Shown piece after piece: positions 62,971 through 64,000 of a stretch of DNA of 64,000 nt. Position numbers and translations under genes: made by a program. Each line of letters opens with the position of its first letter. Position 1 is the stretch's first letter. This DNA comes from Triglochin maritima (Eukaryota > Streptophyta > Magnoliopsida > Alismatales > Juncaginaceae), in the NCBI GenBank assembly GCA_963682175.1, contig OY821786.1:33287501-33351500 (forward strand), in the 5' to 3' direction. The notes beneath the pieces are model-generated. The model saw nothing but the letters and a program-made list of their open reading frames with translations, was not told the origin of the DNA and ran no database searches.

Positions 62971-63890
62971 TCCCCTCTCTGAACTAGTGTGGTCGCCAAG
63001 GAAAGGGCTCGGTCTTAAATGCACGGACTCTAGTTCGGCGGCAAACCGCACTTCTCTTTGGTGGAGCACGGATTCGTTTAACGTTATATTTTCAGCACCA
63101 GTTTGCGACTCTATCAAGGGTGGTTGTGATGATGTAAATCTCGCTGAAGGGACTTTGAGCTCATTGCAGTTGGTGCCTAACTCGAGTGGCAAAAAAAACA
63201 TGGATGCAACTTCACTTGGGCGAATGGTGTCGACTAGTCTAGCAATGACAAATAAGCACGGCTCGAGTAAGTCTAAAGTTCAGCTATCACAATCTTTGCC
63301 CCAAAATTGATTTGGTTTTTGTAATTAATCTTGTTTTCCTTCATTTGATTGTGAATTTTGGCGTCTCAGTATCTTGCCAAGAGTTGGGAATGCCTCAAGG
63401 AACCTCAGATGTTTTTCTAGACATTAATCATCCGGAAAACAATCAATTTGATAGTAAAGAGCTTGAGCCATCTGCATGTCGGAATAATCAAGCTGATGTT
63501 GATATGATGGACACCGATGCAAAAATTGTTAATAATTTCTCTAACTCAGGTGTGCTCTAGTTTCCCTTTATTTAGTGATGATGCCATTGAATATAAACAT
63601 TGTGTGTGTGTGTGCTTTTTATCCTTCGAACAGAAGGCACTTGTGTCAACGCAGACAAAGTGGAACTCAATTGTGGGCAATCACGCACGAGAAATTTTCT
63701 TGAGCATTCACTTCATGCCCATGAGAAAGAAAATCAAAGTGCGCAATTACTGAAGTGTTCGACCGCACAAACAAGTACACTCAAGTGCTATGATTTGTCA
63801 GACAAATTGACTTCCGCACCAAAAGAGATGGATAACATAGATGTTCAAAGGACTTCTGCAGATGATATAGAAGATGATGCAAAGACAAAG
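62933..63890 (+). CDS. Unrecognised plant-type protein, N-terminal part; gene runs off the right edge
   Basis: Exons 62933-63266, 63370-63549 and 63634-63890 join in frame (phases 1, 1, 0) and give the first 257 residues. All introns are short (84-103 bp) with GT-AG ends, the second with a TG microsatellite. A further donor at 63891 shows that the gene continues. Residues 1-30 (MLVQADKVFVTASPLSELVW SPRKG) look like a conserved motif; the rest is acidic, Ser/Asn-rich and probably disordered, with no enzyme motif, signal peptide or membrane segment. I do not recognise the family. The start ATG follows an in-frame TAG by two codons, so it is the first possible start in this frame, but an upstream ATG in another frame may be relevant. 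There is no evidence for a function in the visible part. Confidence 0.8.
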
Positions 63891-64000
63891 GTATTAATCG
63901 TCGATCCATTCAATTAAGGAAGATCTTACTTTGTCACCTTCTGATATAAATTCTGCATTGGTTATCAGGAATTGTCCTTCTTTAAACAGTTTCTTACACA

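Noticed and set aside
62929..63201. Minus-strand 90-codon frame opposite the right-hand gene
   Set aside because: Antisense shadow of a coding exon; the plus strand has consistent splicing over three exons.
1..64000. tRNA, rRNA, CRISPR array, endogenous pararetrovirus, plastid or mitochondrial insertion
   Set aside because: No cloverleaf, conserved rRNA word, regular spacer-repeat array, viral polymerase context or organellar gene was recognised; all RT-related fragments fit Ty1/Copia retrotransposons.

Overview
This is nuclear DNA of a flowering plant, most likely a eudicot. The genes carry many GT-AG introns, including long 5' leader introns, the background is AT-rich, and most of the window is old, nested transposable elements. 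No tRNA, rRNA, CRISPR, bacterial-style operon or organellar segment was recognised. The species cannot be named from the sequence.

Three protein-coding genes are supported, all on the + strand. (1) At 2.8-8.1 kb is a WVD2-like/TPX2-family microtubule-associated protein of 377 residues in six coding exons, behind a ~2 kb leader intron. (2) At 38.3-46.1 kb is a START-domain lipid-binding membrane protein of 440 residues in six exons, whose GC-rich first exon encodes an N-terminal membrane segment. (3) From about 58.9 kb to beyond the right edge lies the 5' part of an unrecognised plant-type gene, with three coding exons visible and a ~3.8 kb repeat-built leader intron. Exon joins for all three were checked by reading-frame arithmetic.

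The gaps between genes are mobile elements. From 8.4 to 18.4 kb: a 478-bp Mutator-like foldback MITE with a 9-bp target duplication; a decayed minus-strand Copia-type element (9673-17252) that itself carries a hAT-like MITE and a 1.5-kb solo LTR with a perfect TAATG duplication; and a 783-bp Mutator-like MITE with a 9-bp duplication. From 21.7 to 34.1 kb a decayed minus-strand Ty1/Copia element is split inside its reverse transcriptase by about 7 kb of nested Ty3/Gypsy LTRs (Athila/Tat-type primer site and polypurine tract, no coding). It is also interrupted at its 3' LTR by a solo LTR and in its integrase by a 370-bp MITE. From 46 to 58.8 kb: further solo LTRs, a Tourist-like MITE, a broken PIF/Harbinger ORF1 (Myb/SANT type), one LTR family inserted in another, and a CACTA-like remnant.

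The most unusual sequence features are: dense clusters of the palindrome CGGTCGACCG in two different LTR families, decaying mostly at the central CpG; a Tourist-like MITE in the promoter of gene 1 carrying a 34-bp perfect palindrome centred on a G-box; a triple 13-bp repeat directly upstream of the gene 1 TATA box; a recurring palindromic element (CCGCCANTNGCGG-like) in the Gypsy LTRs; and a ~330-bp tandem repeat in the leader intron of gene 3. No coherent new enzymatic or defence system was found.
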